Made by a program: the position numbers and the translations under genes. 64,000 bases of DNA from Anaerolinea sp. (GTDB lineage: Bacteria; Chloroflexota; Anaerolineae; Anaerolineales; Villigracilaceae): assembly GCA_020047815.1 (NCBI GenBank), contig JAIFNG010000016.1, forward strand, positions 1 to 64,000, given 5' to 3'. Under the pieces are notes generated by a model, which was not told the DNA's origin, searched no databases, and saw only the letters and a list, made by a program, of their open reading frames with translations. Of the stretch, positions 48,962 through 59,403 are shown one piece after another (position 1 is the stretch's first letter; every line of letters starts with the position of its first letter).

Positions 48962-49003
48962 TTTACCCGAAGGGACCCTCCCAAAAACAAAGGAAGGGAT
49001 GAA

Positions 49004-50902
49004 TTACTCCCAGTCATTTCCTGCATCTTCGCCACCACGCTTGTGGATCTTGCGTCCCACAACTTCGCCCAAGCCTTCATCGAACTGGAGTTCAACGGCT
49101 TTCTTCTTGGTTTTCTTGCCTTTCTTCTTATCGCCGCTGGATTCCTCTTCGACATTATTTCCTGCATTTTGGAAAATTTCAGGCTTCATCTTGAATAACT
49201 CATCCAAGGCGACGCCGTCCTTGGCATGCTCTTCGTCTTCTACTTCGACGACTTTCTTTGCCTCTTTCTTGCCTTCGGATTGTTTCTTCGCGGCAATTGC
49301 TTCATCTGTCTCAATGCCGGGTGTTGCTTCAACAACTTCAACCGGAATGGTAACTGGTTCTTCCACTTTCACAAGTTCAGGTTCGGGCACGACTTCCGGT
49401 TCGGGGAAGGTAAGCACGGCAAGTGATTCTTCAATGTTCTGCATGGCTTTGGAGCCAATACCGGGCAGTCCAAGCACTTTGTTGGGGTCGGTCTTAATAA
49501 CAAATATCAAAGCACCAACAGTCTCAAAACCAGCCTCAATAAGGATATTGAATATATGCTCTTTCATACCTGATTGTTCAAGCGGCATGTTGAATGCAGC
49601 AGCAGGAATGTCAGCACGTGCGGCGGTGGTACGTTCTTCCTCCACTCGGGCGGCTTCTTCCTTGATCTGGATCGTGCGGCGTTCAACGCGATCTACAAAT
49701 TGGCCAAGCACAGTATATTCTTCCGGTGTAAGCGGACGATTTTCTGCTTTCTTTGCAAGGATTTCCTCGATTTGCGGAATTGATTCCACAGCCGCTGGGA
49801 TCAGCGCAGCGAGCTCTGAATTGTTCAGCAACTTCTTTAGTGAGTCACCCGATGCTTCGCTCAAAGATTTGATGTCAATACGCCAGCCGGTCAACTTGGC
49901 GGCAAGGCGTGCATTCTGCCCATCACGCCCGATGGCAAGACTTAATTGATCTTCGCCCACCACGACTGTCGCAGTACGAGCACCTTCGCTATCCGTGAGA
50001 TAGACACCATTTACACGTGCCGGGCTGATGGCTTTGGAAATATAAACAATGGGGTCCTGATCCCATTGAATAATATCGATTTTTTCGTCGTGCAATTCCT
50101 TCACGATCGCTTGAATACGCACGCCTTTGATACCCACGCACGCTCCCACGGGGTCAATGCCAGCCTGCGTAGCTGAGACAGCCACCTTTGCACGCGCACC
50201 TGGCTCACGTGCAATAGCGCGAATTTCAACGATGCCGTGATAAATTTCAGGGACTTCATTCTCAAGCAGGCGGCGCAGGAAGTTTCGATGCGCGCGCGAG
50301 AGAATGATCTGTGGTCCGCGTGTACCGTCTTTTACTTCCATAACAACGGCACGGATACGGTCATGCAGCTTAAGTCTTTCGCCGGGAATTTTTTGATTGT
50401 TGGGCATCACCCCTTCGGCCTTCATATCCAGACCAACGGTGGTGCTTTGCGCATTGGTGGTCTGCACCAATCCTGAAACGATTTCACCGACCTGACGCTC
50501 GAAATATTGCATCTGATTCGAACGTTCCGCCTCACGAATACGCTGTTGAATTACCTGCCGTGCAGTCTGTGCCGCGACGCGTCCAAAATCTGCAGGGGTG
50601 GTTTCAATCACGATCATATCGCCAAGCTGAACTTCCGGGTTGACTTTGCGCGCATCTTCTATCAACACTTCGGTGCGGTCATCAACAACGTTGTCTTCAA
50701 CCACTTCCTTCTCGGCATAAACAGTGACAACTCCAGTATCAGGGTCAAGCTTGGCTTCCACGTGTTGGGCAGTGGACGCGCCAACAGCCCGCCGATAAGC
50801 GGATACCATCGCCGACTCGATCGCGAAGATAACCACGTCCTTGGCGAGTTGTTTTTCTTCAAGCATCTCATTAAAAGCCAATGCAAATTCATTTTTAGCC
50901 AT
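49004..50902 (-). CDS. nusA: Transcription termination/antitermination factor NusA
   Basis: MAKNEFALAFNEMLEEKQLAKDVVIFAIESAMVSAYRR; VGACVGIKGVRIQAIVKELHDEKIDIIQW; SLAIGRDGQNARLAAKLTGWRIDI. Confidence 0.95.
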   Translation of the reverse strand: MAKNEFALAFNEMLEEKQLAKDVVIFAIESAMVSAYRRAVGASTAQHVEAKLDPDTGVVTVYAEKEVVEDNVVDDRTEVLIEDARKVNPEVQLGDMIVIETTPADFGRVAAQTARQVIQQRIREAERSNQMQYFERQVGEIVSGLVQTTNAQSTTVGLDMKAEGVMPNNQKIPGERLKLHDRIRAVVMEVKDGTRGPQIILSRAHRNFLRRLLENEVPEIYHGIVEIRAIAREPGARAKVAVSATQAGIDPVGACVGIKGVRIQAIVKELHDEKIDIIQWDQDPIVYISKAISPARVNGVYLTDSEGARTATVVVGEDQLSLAIGRDGQNARLAAKLTGWRIDIKSLSEASGDSLKKLLNNSELAALIPAAVESIPQIEEILAKKAENRPLTPEEYTVLGQFVDRVERRTIQIKEEAARVEEERTTAARADIPAAAFNMPLEQSGMKEHIFNILIEAGFETVGALIFVIKTDPNKVLGLPGIGSKAMQNIEESLAVLTFPEPEVVPEPELVKVEEPVTIPVEVVEATPGIETDEAIAAKKQSEGKKEAKKVVEVEDEEHAKDGVALDELFKMKPEIFQNAGNNVEEESSGDKKKGKKTKKKAVELQFDEGLGEVVGRKIHKRGGEDAGNDWE

Positions 50903-50942
50903 ATTCCCTGCTCCATTTACTCCTGTTACTGTTTCTACAAGC

Positions 50943-50967
50943 AAAAAAGTGGGGGCTACCCACTTTT
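50943..50967 (-). terminator. Candidate leader terminator upstream of nusA
   Basis: Minus strand AAAAGTGGG-TAGCC-CCCACTTTT followed by a T-rich end, about 40 nt upstream of the nusA ATG. Confidence 0.65.
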
Positions 50968-51272
50968 CGATGTCGTCTCTATTGGGTTTTCCGTTCGCGC
51001 AAGATTTTAGCATAGACGGGAGGAAGGCGCAAGGTTCTACTGTAAATTTTCATGGCATTCGAGCATAATATAAAAAGTTGAAACAATCAGTTCCGTTTTT
51101 CGGGATGATGAGTTTTACCGCTTTGTTACCGTGGAGCACTCCAAAATCCATCATTGTGTGACAAAGAAAAAATGTACGGTTATGATTTCTATTAAATGAA
51201 AAAAACATTAACAAAATTCAAATTTCGACCCCAACCTCCCATGCTATAATCCCACTCTATGAAAGGGAACTT

Positions 51273-54200
51273 ATGCTTAAAAACTTTGTAAAACTATTCA
51301 GTGGCGACCCCACAAAAAAGACGGTTGCTCAATTTGGGGACCTGGCAGTACAGGTCAATGCGTTGGAGGCAAAGTATGAAGCCCTCAGCGATGAAGCCTT
51401 GCGCGCAAAGACAGATGAATTCAAGGCGCGTGTGGCAAAGGCCATTGACGAGGTGGAAGACGAAGCTCTTCGTCACAAGTATGAACAGGATATTTTGGAT
51501 GAGATCATGCCCGAGGCATTTGCTGCTGTGCGTGAAGCCTCCAAAAGAACAATTGGCCTGCGCCATTATGACGTGCAGATTATCGGTGGCGGGGCATTGC
51601 ACCACGGTCAGATCGCAGAAATGCGCACGGGCGAAGGAAAAACCCTGGTCTCCACCATGCCCGTCTACCTCAACACCCTGACGGGTCGCGGTGTTCATCT
51701 CATCACTGTCAACGACTATCTGGCTCGACGTGATGCACGCTGGATGGCTCCCATTTTCCACATGCTCGGCATCTCGGTTGGCGTTTTGCAAATGGCCGCT
51801 GCCACAGAGAATGGCAAGAAAGCATTTATTGTGGATTTCGAACGCGAGTCGCCGCATGAGGATCAACGTCACCTGCGGCTGGTGGAGCGGGTCGAAGCCT
51901 ATAATGCAGATGTCACTTACGGCACGAACTCTGAATTCGGCTTTGACTACCTGCGCGACAACATGGCAATGCGTTTAGACAATCGCGTACAACGTGGTCA
52001 TTATTATGCCATTGTTGATGAAGTGGACAACGTGTTGATCGATGAAGCGCGCACGCCGCTCATTATTTCCGGACCTTCTTCTGGTGACCTTGAATATTAT
52101 GGCATCATGGCAAACATTGTTAAACAATTAAAGCCCGAAGATTATGAGGTGAGTGAAAAAGATCGCAACGTCTCTTTGACTGAAGTCGGCATCACCCACG
52201 TCGAGACTCTTTTGGGACAGCCTCTCCTTGATCCCGACCGACCAGAAGACCTCACGCCTGAACAGGCGCGCCTGACGGGCTATCTCGAACAATCCCTGCG
52301 CGCACAATATCTCTTCCAGCGCAATAAGGACTATCTCGTGCAGGGCGGCAAGGTCGTCATCGTCGATGAATTTACAGGACGCCAAATGCCGGGGCGCCGC
52401 TGGAGTGATGGCTTGCATCAGGCAGTCGAAGCCAAAGAGGGCGTGAAAGTTGAGCCTGAAAATGTCACCTATGCCACCATCACCCTGCAAAACTATTTTC
52501 GCATGTATCAAAAACTGGCTGGCATGACAGGAACTGCTTTAACAGAGGCCGAAGAATTCAACAAGATCTATAAAATCGAGGTAGCACCTGTCCCCACAAA
52601 TCTTGAGTATCAATCGCTGCGCGCTGATGCAACCTTGGTGGAGCAAAAAGCAAAGGACGAAGAAGGTTATCAATATTTCTTCTATACCTCCAAAACGAAT
52701 GATGGAAAAGTTTTTTATCGTAGAAAAGATTATCCAGATGTGATCTATCGCTCTGTTGAAGCCAAATTGCGCGCCATTGTAACGGAGATCATCCGTTACC
52801 ACACGCTTGGACGCCCAATGCTGGTTGGTACCACCTCAGTGGATTCATCAGACCGACTCTCGAGCAGACTTAAGCCCGAAGCTGTTCGCCGTTTACTGCA
52901 AGTGACTCTCATCCGACGGGCTTATATGCAAGCCAACAATCTCGAAGAGGATGGACGTCTCATTACAGAACTTATACCGTTTAATGAACCCATCGAGAAG
53001 ATCACGCCAGATGCGATGCGCAACTTCATCAAACCGCATGGCATGACCAATATCAACCCTGAAGAGGCGGGGAATTTAAAAACTTTGCTCGAAGCGCTTA
53101 ATCTACCAGATGAGTCTGGTGATCGTTTGAAGGCGGTACTACAAGGCGGCGTTCCACATCAAGTATTGAATGCACGCAAGCATACCGAAGAATCGCAAAT
53201 CATTGCTGGCGCAGGTGCGTTTGGTGCAGTGACCATTGCCACAAATATGGCGGGGCGTGGCGTGGATATTAAACTCGGCGGCGAACTTGCGGAAGAAGTG
53301 ATCGCTGCGGTCAATCGTGTTTTACGAAAGTCAGGGTATTCTGACCCATTTGATATGACTCTTGAAGAGCGCCGCCAGGCGCTGCTAAAAGTGGAACCTT
53401 CCAACTTCGGTATTTACGAAGCGGAAGTTAGACTCTTCCTGCAATACTTTGTGGATATGGAACGCGTGAAAGAACTGGGTGGTTTACATGTCATCGGTTC
53501 AGAACGCCACGAAGCGCGCCGTATTGACAACCAGTTGCGTGGACGTGCCGCCCGTCAGGGCGACCCTGGTTCTTCGCGTTTTTATCTCTCTTTGCAGGAT
53601 GACCTGATGCGCCTGTTTGGCGGCGACCAGGTAAGCGGACTAATGGAACGGCTCAAGGTGGACGACTCACTTCCTCTGGAAGTACGTCTTGTCAGCAACA
53701 TCATCGAAAGTTCACAAACCCGTGTTGAAGGCGCAAACTTTGATGTCCGCAAGCATTTACTTGAATACGATGACGTGCTTAACAAACAGCGTACGCAGAT
53801 TTATAGCCAACGTGACCGCATTTTCGTCAAGGAAGACTTGAGTAAAGATGTGGCAGATATGCTCCAAAACGAGGTGACGAAGCGCATAGAAATTGGACTG
53901 GCTGATGAAGAAGGTCCCTGGAAACTGATCGCATGGCTGGATCAAGTGCAACCAGCATTTGATTCTCAAAATGGCTTATATCCTTCTTTCGGATTCAAAC
54001 TAATCCTTAACCAAATTACTGGCGACCCTTCAACAGACTCAGGACAGGCTCTCCGGTCTTCAACCTTGAACCTTATCTCCCGTGCCATTGAAACTGAAGG
54101 GGCACACAACCTGCGTGCCATTGAAGCACTTGTGGGAAAAACACGCGAATCCCTGGAAGCGCAGAACTCTGAACGGGACGATGCACTGGATGCTTTCTTT

Positions 54201-55283
54201 GAGGGTCTGCACGACAGGGAAGATGCACCGCGTCCGCAGAAAATACTTGAAGAGATCAGCACGCTTGTCCATTTGCCGCTGCGACTCAACAATGAAATGA
54301 TGCGCGCATTGGGCGAGGACCCCGATTCGGTTAAGCAGGTTATTCAGGAGATGGTCGCAGATCAGTTGACCATGCTCAACGCCACACGCCTGATCGGTGC
54401 GATCCAAAACCGTGTGGGTGAGCAGTTACAGTGGCAAAGCCCTCTGCCTTCCGATTGGGACAACCTTGAGGATGTGATCATGCAGACGGCACGTGAAGGT
54501 CTCACACGAAAGCATGAACGCCTTAACGCCCAGATCGCTCATGATATTGATGCCTTCCTCCAGCGCGAACCAGTCGACAGCGACTCCGCAAAACTACGCT
54601 TGTTGTTAACCCTATCGCATGGCACACGCGCCACGTTTGATCAGAAAACACATAAGCAGGTCAAGCAGGGATTCATGCGGTTTACCTATGTCTTCCTGGC
54701 TGCGCAATTGCTGGACGGGCGCGAAGCGCAGGATATCAATGAAGAAGTGATGGATCATCTTGAATCAGCGGAGGAAAACCTGCGCGCGACCTGGGGACAA
54801 TCTGAATTTTCGCGGTTAAGCCAGAATGCCATAAAATTGGCTGATTTTGGTCCCGCAGCAAGAATCGCTTTCGGGGAGAGCCGACTTAACGAAACAGCAT
54901 CAAGCTTGAGCGAATCAGAGCGCGCGCAGCTGACTGAGGCAATTGGTAAATATGTACTCAACGAAGTTCATCGCCAATTACTGCTCAGTGCATTCAGTGA
55001 ATTATGGGTCGAGTACCTGACAAAGGTCGAGGCCTTGCGTGTCTCCATCGGCCTTGAGGCTTACGCCCAGCGTGACCCGCTGGTACAATACAAAGGACGC
55101 GCATCAGAAATGTTCCAACAGTTGCTGGAAGATGTGCGTTCCCTGGTAATTGGCCGCGCATTTGCAGCCCGACCACGGCGAGTGGAAATTACCCCAATCG
55201 AAACCCCTGAAAGTGTATCTGTTGTACCCAGTGTTTCCCAGGTGGAGGTTGACGGTAATAAAAAGAAGAGGAAACGTCACTAA
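51273..55283 (+). CDS. secA: Preprotein translocase SecA, unusually long (1336 aa)
   Basis: MRTGEGKTLVSTMPVYLNTLTGRGVHLITVNDYLARRDARWM; IVDEVDNVLIDEARTPLIISG; ATNMAGRGVDIKLGG; QLRGRAARQGDPGSSRFYLSLQDDLMRLFGG. Confidence 0.96.
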   Translation: MLKNFVKLFSGDPTKKTVAQFGDLAVQVNALEAKYEALSDEALRAKTDEFKARVAKAIDEVEDEALRHKYEQDILDEIMPEAFAAVREASKRTIGLRHYDVQIIGGGALHHGQIAEMRTGEGKTLVSTMPVYLNTLTGRGVHLITVNDYLARRDARWMAPIFHMLGISVGVLQMAAATENGKKAFIVDFERESPHEDQRHLRLVERVEAYNADVTYGTNSEFGFDYLRDNMAMRLDNRVQRGHYYAIVDEVDNVLIDEARTPLIISGPSSGDLEYYGIMANIVKQLKPEDYEVSEKDRNVSLTEVGITHVETLLGQPLLDPDRPEDLTPEQARLTGYLEQSLRAQYLFQRNKDYLVQGGKVVIVDEFTGRQMPGRRWSDGLHQAVEAKEGVKVEPENVTYATITLQNYFRMYQKLAGMTGTALTEAEEFNKIYKIEVAPVPTNLEYQSLRADATLVEQKAKDEEGYQYFFYTSKTNDGKVFYRRKDYPDVIYRSVEAKLRAIVTEIIRYHTLGRPMLVGTTSVDSSDRLSSRLKPEAVRRLLQVTLIRRAYMQANNLEEDGRLITELIPFNEPIEKITPDAMRNFIKPHGMTNINPEEAGNLKTLLEALNLPDESGDRLKAVLQGGVPHQVLNARKHTEESQIIAGAGAFGAVTIATNMAGRGVDIKLGGELAEEVIAAVNRVLRKSGYSDPFDMTLEERRQALLKVEPSNFGIYEAEVRLFLQYFVDMERVKELGGLHVIGSERHEARRIDNQLRGRAARQGDPGSSRFYLSLQDDLMRLFGGDQVSGLMERLKVDDSLPLEVRLVSNIIESSQTRVEGANFDVRKHLLEYDDVLNKQRTQIYSQRDRIFVKEDLSKDVADMLQNEVTKRIEIGLADEEGPWKLIAWLDQVQPAFDSQNGLYPSFGFKLILNQITGDPSTDSGQALRSSTLNLISRAIETEGAHNLRAIEALVGKTRESLEAQNSERDDALDAFFEGLHDREDAPRPQKILEEISTLVHLPLRLNNEMMRALGEDPDSVKQVIQEMVADQLTMLNATRLIGAIQNRVGEQLQWQSPLPSDWDNLEDVIMQTAREGLTRKHERLNAQIAHDIDAFLQREPVDSDSAKLRLLLTLSHGTRATFDQKTHKQVKQGFMRFTYVFLAAQLLDGREAQDINEEVMDHLESAEENLRATWGQSEFSRLSQNAIKLADFGPAARIAFGESRLNETASSLSESERAQLTEAIGKYVLNEVHRQLLLSAFSELWVEYLTKVEALRVSIGLEAYAQRDPLVQYKGRASEMFQQLLEDVRSLVIGRAFAARPRRVEITPIETPESVSVVPSVSQVEVDGNKKKRKRH
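54026..54054 (+). repeat. Short repeat module inside secA (CCCTTCAACAGACTCAGGACAGGCTCTCC)
   Basis: Resembles the CCTTCGACAGGCTCAGGACAGGCT-type short repeats; in frame it reads DPSTDSGQALRSS, antisense ACPESVEG. Confidence 0.6.
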
Positions 55284-55296
55284 ACTTTAGAGAAAG

Positions 55297-56337
55297 ATGT
55301 TACGCGACAATACCGCTCCGGTAAACCAATTTCTCTCCCTTCCAAAGGTGGAATTGCATCGCCATTTGGAAGGGTCTTTGCGTTTAACTACGATGCTGGA
55401 TATAGCAAGCCAGCATGGTGTGACGGTACCCATCAGCGAGTTCAACCTGAGCGAGCTCGTGCAGGTACAAGACCAGGACCCGCAAACTTTCACCAATTTT
55501 CTGGAAAAATTCAAGACGCTTCGTCTTTTTTATAAATCTCCTGATGTGATCGACCGCGTGACACGCGAGGCGGTTGAGGATGCCGCGAAAGATAACGTCC
55601 GTTACCTTGAATTACGGTTTACACCTGTGGCTTTGAGTCGCGCTGAAGGCTTTCCTTTGCATGATGTGATGCAGTGGGTGGTACAAAGCGCAAGGGATGC
55701 CGCACAACAATTCAAGGTAAAGGTGGGTTTGATCGCCTCTGTAAACCGCCACGAAAGCCCCGACCTCGCAGAGCAGGTGGCATGGCTGTCTTCAGACTAT
55801 ATCAAGGATGGATTGATCGGGATGGATCTGGCTGGCAATGAAGCCGAGTTTAAATCTGACCCGTTTTATGGAATTTTCAGAGAGGCAAAACAGGCGGGCT
55901 TGCATATCACCATCCATGCAGGCGAGTGGGGTCCTGCGCAAAATGTCCAAGATGCCATTGAGAAGCTCGGTGCCGAGCGCATCGGCCATGGTGTGCGCGT
56001 GATGGAAGATGAAAATGTCGTAGCCCTTTCAAAGGAACACGGCATGGTCTTTGAAGTGTGCGTTACCAGCAATTATCAATCCGGGGTTGTACACTCCCTG
56101 TCACCGCATCCCCTGCCGCGCATGCTGGCTGCGGGCTTGCAGGTTACGCTTAACACCGATGATCCCAGTGTTTCCCGCATCACGCTTTCACATGAATACC
56201 AGCGTGTGTATGAACAATTGAAGATACCCACCAGTCTATTGAAACAGAGTGTTATATGCGCAGCACAGGCTGCCTTCCTGGATGGGGACGAAAAAAATAA
56301 ATTCGTCAAATCCGTCCAGGAGGAATTAAATTTATAA
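55297..56337 (+). CDS. add: Adenosine deaminase
   Basis: LPKVELHRHLEGSLRLTTMLDIA; HITIHAGEWGPAQNVQDAIEKLGAERIGHGVRVMED; LNTDDPSVSRITLSHEY. Confidence 0.94.
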   Translation: MLRDNTAPVNQFLSLPKVELHRHLEGSLRLTTMLDIASQHGVTVPISEFNLSELVQVQDQDPQTFTNFLEKFKTLRLFYKSPDVIDRVTREAVEDAAKDNVRYLELRFTPVALSRAEGFPLHDVMQWVVQSARDAAQQFKVKVGLIASVNRHESPDLAEQVAWLSSDYIKDGLIGMDLAGNEAEFKSDPFYGIFREAKQAGLHITIHAGEWGPAQNVQDAIEKLGAERIGHGVRVMEDENVVALSKEHGMVFEVCVTSNYQSGVVHSLSPHPLPRMLAAGLQVTLNTDDPSVSRITLSHEYQRVYEQLKIPTSLLKQSVICAAQAAFLDGDEKNKFVKSVQEELNL

Positions 56338-56341
56338 GTCC

Positions 56342-56437
56342 ATGTCACTGTGAGCTGCCTTTCCGGACCCTTGCAAAAAAGCATTCTCCATCTCTTTAAA
56401 GGGATTTGCTTTGGGAAGTACAACCTCGCAGAGACAT
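56342..56437. repeat. Degenerate MITE-like inverted repeat (copy B, add-acnA gap)
   Basis: ATGTCACTGTGAG ... CTCGCAGAGACAT terminal inverted repeats (11 of 13); interior AAAGCATTCTCC...GGGATTTGCTTT. Confidence 0.6.
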
Positions 56438-56562
56438 CTTCATGTCAATCCCACCACAAAGGTGCAAGGATATCAAAGGCGCTCCTTTGAGTTCTTCAAG
56501 ATTGTGGTGTGAGCAGGTCACGTTCTTAACGTGATAAAACCCTCATACCAAAGGAGTATCCT

Positions 56563-59274
56563 ATGCAAGATCTATTTAAGTCCCGTGACGTATTGAAAGT
56601 GGGGAAGAAGGAATACGTTATTTTCCGTCTCGATGTACTGGAGAAAGCTGGGCTCACAAAACTCAGCAAACTGCCGTACTCAATCCGCGTCGTGCTCGAA
56701 GCCGCCCTCCGTCAATGTAATGACAGGGAGATCACACAGAATGATGTAAAGAACATCGCCTCGTGGACACCGAAAGGGGCACGCCCCGGTATTCCCTTCC
56801 TGCCCGCACGTGTTGTCATGCAGGATTTTACGGGTGTTCCAGCCGTAGTTGACCTCGCCTCAATGCGCTCCGCTGTAGCCCGTTTAGGAGATGACCCGAA
56901 GAAGATCAATCCACTTGTGCCCGTTGACCTTGTCATTGACCACTCGGCACAGGTGGATTTTTTTGCCTCAGTTGACGCTGTCAATCGGAATGCTGAAGTC
57001 GAATTCCAGCGCAACCGCGAACGCTATGAATTTTTGAAATGGGGGCAAAAAGCCTTTAGTAATTTCCGCGTTGTGCCGCCGATGACAGGCATTGTGCATC
57101 AGGTTAATCTAGAAAATCTGGCTGAAGTGGTGATGAGCAAAGAAGAGACCCGGCAAACCTCTGAAGCCATTAGTGTCTTATTCCCCGACACCGTTGTCGG
57201 CACCGACTCGCACACAACCATGATCAATGGTCTGGGGGTGGTTGGCTGGGGTGTGGGAGGAATCGAAGCCGAAGCCGTCATGCTAGGTCAACCGATGGAT
57301 ATGCTCCTACCCGATGTCATTGGATTCAGACTCTTCGGCAAACTCAAGGAAGGTGTTACCGCCACCGACCTTGTTCTCACCGTCACCCAAATGCTCCGCA
57401 AGAAAGGCGTGGTCGATAAATTCGTCGAATTCCATGGGGAAGGCTTGAATAACATGTCGCTCACTGACCGCGCCACAATTGCCAACATGGCTCCGGAATA
57501 TGGCGCGACAATGGGTTACTTTCCTGTGGATGAGGAAACCCTACGCTACATGCGCCTCACAGGCCGCCCTGAAGAAGTGGTGGACCGTACCGAAGCCTAT
57601 ATGCGTGCGCAGGGACTCTTCCGCGAGACGAACAGCCCCGAACCTGAATTTTCTGACACTCTTGAACTTGACCTCGCCTCTGTCGTTCCATCCATGGCAG
57701 GCCCCAAGCGTCCACAGGATCGAGTGGCGCTTTCTCACATGAAAGATGCATTCCGCAAGGCTTTAACTGCCCCCATAAAAGATCGCGGATACGACCTCTC
57801 TGGTGAGGCATTGAACCGTGAAGCCAACTTCGGCACGAATGGCGGAACACTAAAGATGAAACATGGCGCGGTTGTGATCGCGGCAATCACATCCTGTACG
57901 AACACATCCAATCCTTCCGTGCTGATTGCAGCTGGGCTTGTGGCAAAGAAAGCTGTCGAAAAAGGCTTGAACGTCAAGCCCTACGTCAAGACATCTCTCG
58001 CACCTGGTTCACTGGTTGTAACCGAATATCTAAAGAGCGCAGGTCTGCTCGAACCACTTTCCAAGCTCGGTTTCAATGTGGTGGCTTACGGCTGCACAAC
58101 ATGCATCGGAAATTCCGGGCCTCTGCCTGGTGAAGTAGCCAAGGCTGTCACAGGGGGTGATCTGATTGCTTCAGCAGTCATTTCTGGTAACCGCAACTTC
58201 GAGGGACGTGTGCACCCGCTGGTGAAGGCCAATTATCTTGCTTCCCCCCCTCTTGTAGTGGCGTATGCGCTGGCCGGCACTGTGGATATTGACCTGGATA
58301 ACGAGCCGCTTGGCACAGATAAAAACAACCAACCTGTATATCTAAAGGATTTGTGGCCCAGCCAACAGGAAGTAAACGAAGCGATTGAGGCAAATGTCAA
58401 GGCGGAGATGTTCAAAGCCAAATATGCTGATGTGTTCTCAGGCTCGGACATGTGGAAGGAGATAAAGGTCAAGGAAGGTGATCTCTTTGAGTGGCGTGAT
58501 GACTCAACCTATATCCATCACCCACCCTATTTTCAGACTTTGACCCTCGATGTGCCAACCATCCAGCCAATTCAGGATGCGCGGGTGCTTGGAATATTTG
58601 GAGACTCCATCACCACCGACCATATCTCGCCTGCGGGTAACATTGCGGCGGATTCGCCTGCTGGAAAATTTCTGCAAGAGCACGGAGTCCAGCCCAAGGA
58701 CTTTAATCAATACGGCACACGCCGCGGCAATGATCTGGTAATGGCACGCGGTACGTTTGCAAATATTCGCTTGAAGAATGTGATGGTCGCGCCAAAAGAA
58801 GGCAATTGGACAAAACATCAGCCCTCAGGTGAGGTTATGTCCATTTTTGACACGGCAATGAAATACAAGGAAATCGGTATATCATCCGTCGTCCTCGCAG
58901 GCAAGGAATACGGTACAGGCTCCAGCCGAGACTGGGCGGCAAAAGGTCCCATGCTGCAAGGCGTGAAGGCGGTTATAGCCGAGTCATTTGAACGTATACA
59001 CCGCTCGAATTTAGTTGGCATGGGTGTGCTTCCACTTAGATTCGCCCAGGGACAAAATGCCGAATCACTTGGATTGGACGGCAGTGAAGTCATCTCCATA
59101 GAAGGGCTGAATGACCAGGTGAAACCGCAGAGCGAGGTCACGGTCAAGGCGAAAAAACCTGGTGGAGAAGTTGTTGAGTTCAAGGCGACTGTTCTGTTGA
59201 ACACGGATGTTGAAGTGAATTACTACCGCAACGGCGGAATTCTGCACACAGTGTTGAGGAATTTGGTAAAGTAA
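56563..59274 (+). CDS. acnA: Aconitate hydratase
   Basis: [116 protein letters not shown]. Confidence 0.97.
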   Translation: MQDLFKSRDVLKVGKKEYVIFRLDVLEKAGLTKLSKLPYSIRVVLEAALRQCNDREITQNDVKNIASWTPKGARPGIPFLPARVVMQDFTGVPAVVDLASMRSAVARLGDDPKKINPLVPVDLVIDHSAQVDFFASVDAVNRNAEVEFQRNRERYEFLKWGQKAFSNFRVVPPMTGIVHQVNLENLAEVVMSKEETRQTSEAISVLFPDTVVGTDSHTTMINGLGVVGWGVGGIEAEAVMLGQPMDMLLPDVIGFRLFGKLKEGVTATDLVLTVTQMLRKKGVVDKFVEFHGEGLNNMSLTDRATIANMAPEYGATMGYFPVDEETLRYMRLTGRPEEVVDRTEAYMRAQGLFRETNSPEPEFSDTLELDLASVVPSMAGPKRPQDRVALSHMKDAFRKALTAPIKDRGYDLSGEALNREANFGTNGGTLKMKHGAVVIAAITSCTNTSNPSVLIAAGLVAKKAVEKGLNVKPYVKTSLAPGSLVVTEYLKSAGLLEPLSKLGFNVVAYGCTTCIGNSGPLPGEVAKAVTGGDLIASAVISGNRNFEGRVHPLVKANYLASPPLVVAYALAGTVDIDLDNEPLGTDKNNQPVYLKDLWPSQQEVNEAIEANVKAEMFKAKYADVFSGSDMWKEIKVKEGDLFEWRDDSTYIHHPPYFQTLTLDVPTIQPIQDARVLGIFGDSITTDHISPAGNIAADSPAGKFLQEHGVQPKDFNQYGTRRGNDLVMARGTFANIRLKNVMVAPKEGNWTKHQPSGEVMSIFDTAMKYKEIGISSVVLAGKEYGTGSSRDWAAKGPMLQGVKAVIAESFERIHRSNLVGMGVLPLRFAQGQNAESLGLDGSEVISIEGLNDQVKPQSEVTVKAKKPGGEVVEFKATVLLNTDVEVNYYRNGGILHTVLRNLVK

Positions 59275-59356
59275 CTTTTCCCAGATTGCCGCCATCGGTG
59301 ATATTTGATAAAAGTCCAACAGAAGGGGATAGAGATTAATTTAGGTTGATAATAAA

Positions 59357-59392
59357 AGAGGCGGTCATCTTTCGCGAAAGATGACCGCCTCT
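59357..59392 (-). terminator. Perfect 36-bp palindrome between convergent acnA and the holin-like gene
   Basis: AGAGGCGGTCATCTTTCGCGAAAGATGACCGCCTCT; followed on the minus strand by TTTATTATC. Confidence 0.75.
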
Positions 59393-59403
59393 GACTGCCA
59401 ATC

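Noticed and set aside
48819-49949. 376-aa plus-strand ORF rich in Ser/Thr
   Set aside because: Entirely antisense to the well-supported ylxR/nusA genes; composition is a shadow of their codon usage, with no domain signal.
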